From assembly GCA_030430025.1 (NCBI GenBank), contig JAUIGR010000004.1, positions 1 through 64,000 of the forward strand: DNA of 64,000 bases, read 5' to 3'. The stretch's first letter is position 1. Each line of letters starts with the position of its first letter. This stretch comes from Gammaproteobacteria bacterium (lineage in GTDB: Bacteria; Pseudomonadota; Gammaproteobacteria; Xanthomonadales; Marinicellaceae). The notes below the pieces were generated by a model. The model saw only the letters and a program-made list of their open reading frames with translations. It was not told the origin of the DNA and made no database searches. A program made the position numbers and the translations under genes. Of the stretch, positions 62,777 to 64,000 are shown piece after piece.

Positions 62777-63036
62777 GGTCTGTTAACACCATTGAGTTAG
62801 ATGCTAGCACTACTTTTTTCCTACAGCAAGGCAGATGTCGTGATCTGTGGTTACTCACATGAGCGATTGATAACACAGTTGTAAGGAAAATGCAGTCCAG
62901 TCCCAAGGGTTATGACTGAAAATACTTCATTCTTTGTTACTGACCACTTATTTGCAGCGACCAAACTGTGCTCTTCGCGACTTAATTGAAACCTTTTTAG
63001 TCATAACAGCAACCAATTAAATAGCGTTAACAGACC
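62777..63036. mobile_element. TIR-bounded noncoding element (MITE-like)
   Basis: GGTCTGTTAAC (62777-62787) recurs as its exact reverse complement GTTAACAGACC (63026-63036), enclosing 238 bp without a coding frame of note. The flanks show no clear target duplication. It fills the gap between the convergent Kef-type and DUF1684 genes. Confidence 0.6.
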
Positions 63037-63058
63037 AAGTCACATAAACAAAAGTGTG

Positions 63059-63943
63059 TCAATAAACACTGTTGCCATATTTTTTCTCTCCTGCTTCAAT
63101 AGCAATTGGCAACCTATTTTGTTTAGGCGGCAATGAACATGTTGAATAAGGTGTAAATGCACATGGCGGGTTATAAGCTTTATTAAAATCTAAAATCACT
63201 TCGCCTTGCTCGTCAGGCAGGCCATCAGTATATAAAAATCGACCTGGTCCATAGGTACTGTGTCCATTGGTTTTATCACCAAAAATAATATATAAACTGT
63301 CATTGGCATTCAGCACATCAAATAGATAGTCTTGACCTGCTATTTCAAATGATAACTGTCCTGGCGATTCAGTTTCATTCAACTGCCCCATAACATTAAC
63401 AATAGGAATAGTTCTCATTGGTTCAATAGGGACAAATTGTGCTTTTAACCTCAATGAATCATTCTCAGGAAAATATTGCAGTCCACCAAAATTCAAACGT
63501 GTCATCGCTTCAGAGTCTTTAATTCTTAGTGCCATCTTTCCTCTTTCTATCACATAAAATTGAAAAGTATTGGTCGTAAAGACAGTCAACTCATCATCGC
63601 TGCTATCAGCATAAACATCAATTTTTTCCTTAATCATCTGACCATTGGCCTGAATACCACTGGTCACATTTGGCACAAAAGTCATATCATTATGAATAGT
63701 TAGGTACAAATCACCTAAATGCTCTGGACCATGGGACAACACAATGTCGTTATGACCAGCAGAACCAATGCTATTCTTGCCAACCTTCAGCCACTCCATG
63801 CCGACAAGACTCAACCAACCATGGGGTTTTTTTAATGAATTTAAGCGTTTCTCTTTCCATTGTGCATAGGCAACAGTATCATCCGCACAGCAGGTATTCA
63901 CAAAAATCATCAAAATAGCCAAAATAAAAATATTAACTTTCAT
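63059..63943 (-). CDS. DUF1684 exported protein
   Basis: The 294-residue precursor has a signal peptide (MKVNIFILAILMIFVNTCCA, with two Cys at the end that could allow lipidation). The DUF1684 core follows: WKEKRLNSLKKPHGWLSLVGMEWLKVG near the start, MALRIKDSEAMTRLNFGGLQYFPEN in the middle, GRFLYTDGLPDEQGEVILDFNKAYNPPCAFTPYSTC and the C-terminal LPIAIEAGEKKY. The family is exported and of unknown function. The start codon is close to the window end, and nothing is seen after it. Confidence 0.88.
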   Translation of the reverse strand: MKVNIFILAILMIFVNTCCADDTVAYAQWKEKRLNSLKKPHGWLSLVGMEWLKVGKNSIGSAGHNDIVLSHGPEHLGDLYLTIHNDMTFVPNVTSGIQANGQMIKEKIDVYADSSDDELTVFTTNTFQFYVIERGKMALRIKDSEAMTRLNFGGLQYFPENDSLRLKAQFVPIEPMRTIPIVNVMGQLNETESPGQLSFEIAGQDYLFDVLNANDSLYIIFGDKTNGHSTYGPGRFLYTDGLPDEQGEVILDFNKAYNPPCAFTPYSTCSLPPKQNRLPIAIEAGEKKYGNSVY

Positions 63944-64000
63944 ACTTAAGGTATCTCTTTAAAGTAATGTTTTCATTATATCAAAACACTTGCTTCATCA

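Overview
The window looks like a chromosomal segment of a low-GC gammaproteobacterium. By eye it is clearly AT-rich, and the core gene orders are gammaproteobacterial: rpoE-rseA-rseC-mucD, lepA-lepB-DUF4845-rnc-era-recO, yceD-rpmF-plsX-fabH-fabD-fabG-acpP-fabF-pabB-pabC-mltG-tmk-holB-pilZ, and nudJ-mnmA-hflD. The DUF885 and DUF1684 exported proteins and the amidase type resemble the Marinicella/Xanthomonadales side of the class. That placement is inference, not proof.

Positions 1 to about 25,900 are an accessory, stress-oriented half. It opens with the 3' end of a Gln/Lys-rich repeat protein, a small-RNA candidate, a 40-aa protein and decayed IS256 and IS630 copies. Then come a cardiolipin synthase, an acetyltransferase, an encapsulin-type ferritin-like protein, a coiled-coil protein, a second small-RNA candidate and Hsp20. 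A DUF2892/LOG/acetate kinase/phosphoketolase/MBL-RNase run follows, then a LapA/CBS/glycine-zipper operon, an SQR-RND efflux operon, a short-chain dehydrogenase, gene debris, a host-attachment-family protein and an Fnr-type regulator with the full four-cysteine set. At least seven FNR-like boxes (TTGAT-N4-ATCAA or one mismatch) lie in this half. Four have a -10 element at exactly the same distance (28.5 bp from box centre), the class II geometry, so a local anaerobic regulon is well supported. Two of these promoters drive no protein gene. Each drives a roughly 150-nt transcript ending in a similar forked CCGYCG/CGGCGG terminator, which suggests a pair of related FNR-activated small RNAs. This is the most novel observation in the window.

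Positions 25,900 to 52,300 are core genes, nearly all on the minus strand: thiI and an aspartate aminotransferase; the recO/era/rnc/lepB/lepA block; the sigma-E locus; a GGDEF-EAL protein with a PilZ protein; and one long fatty-acid, folate and DNA-replication operon interrupted by a MITE-like element between fabH and fabD.

Positions 52,300 to 64,000 are mainly plus strand: an amidase and TesB, then a DUF885 peptidase (minus), an NhaC-family antiporter, nudJ-mnmA-hflD, a tandem universal stress protein, a Kef-type antiporter and a DUF1684 protein (minus). A dispersed palindromic-ended repeat of about 250 to 315 bp occurs twice in full (37606 and 60869) and once as a short internal deletion (53878). 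Two copies abut or supply the stop codon of the neighbouring gene. No tRNA, rRNA, CRISPR array or replication origin was seen.
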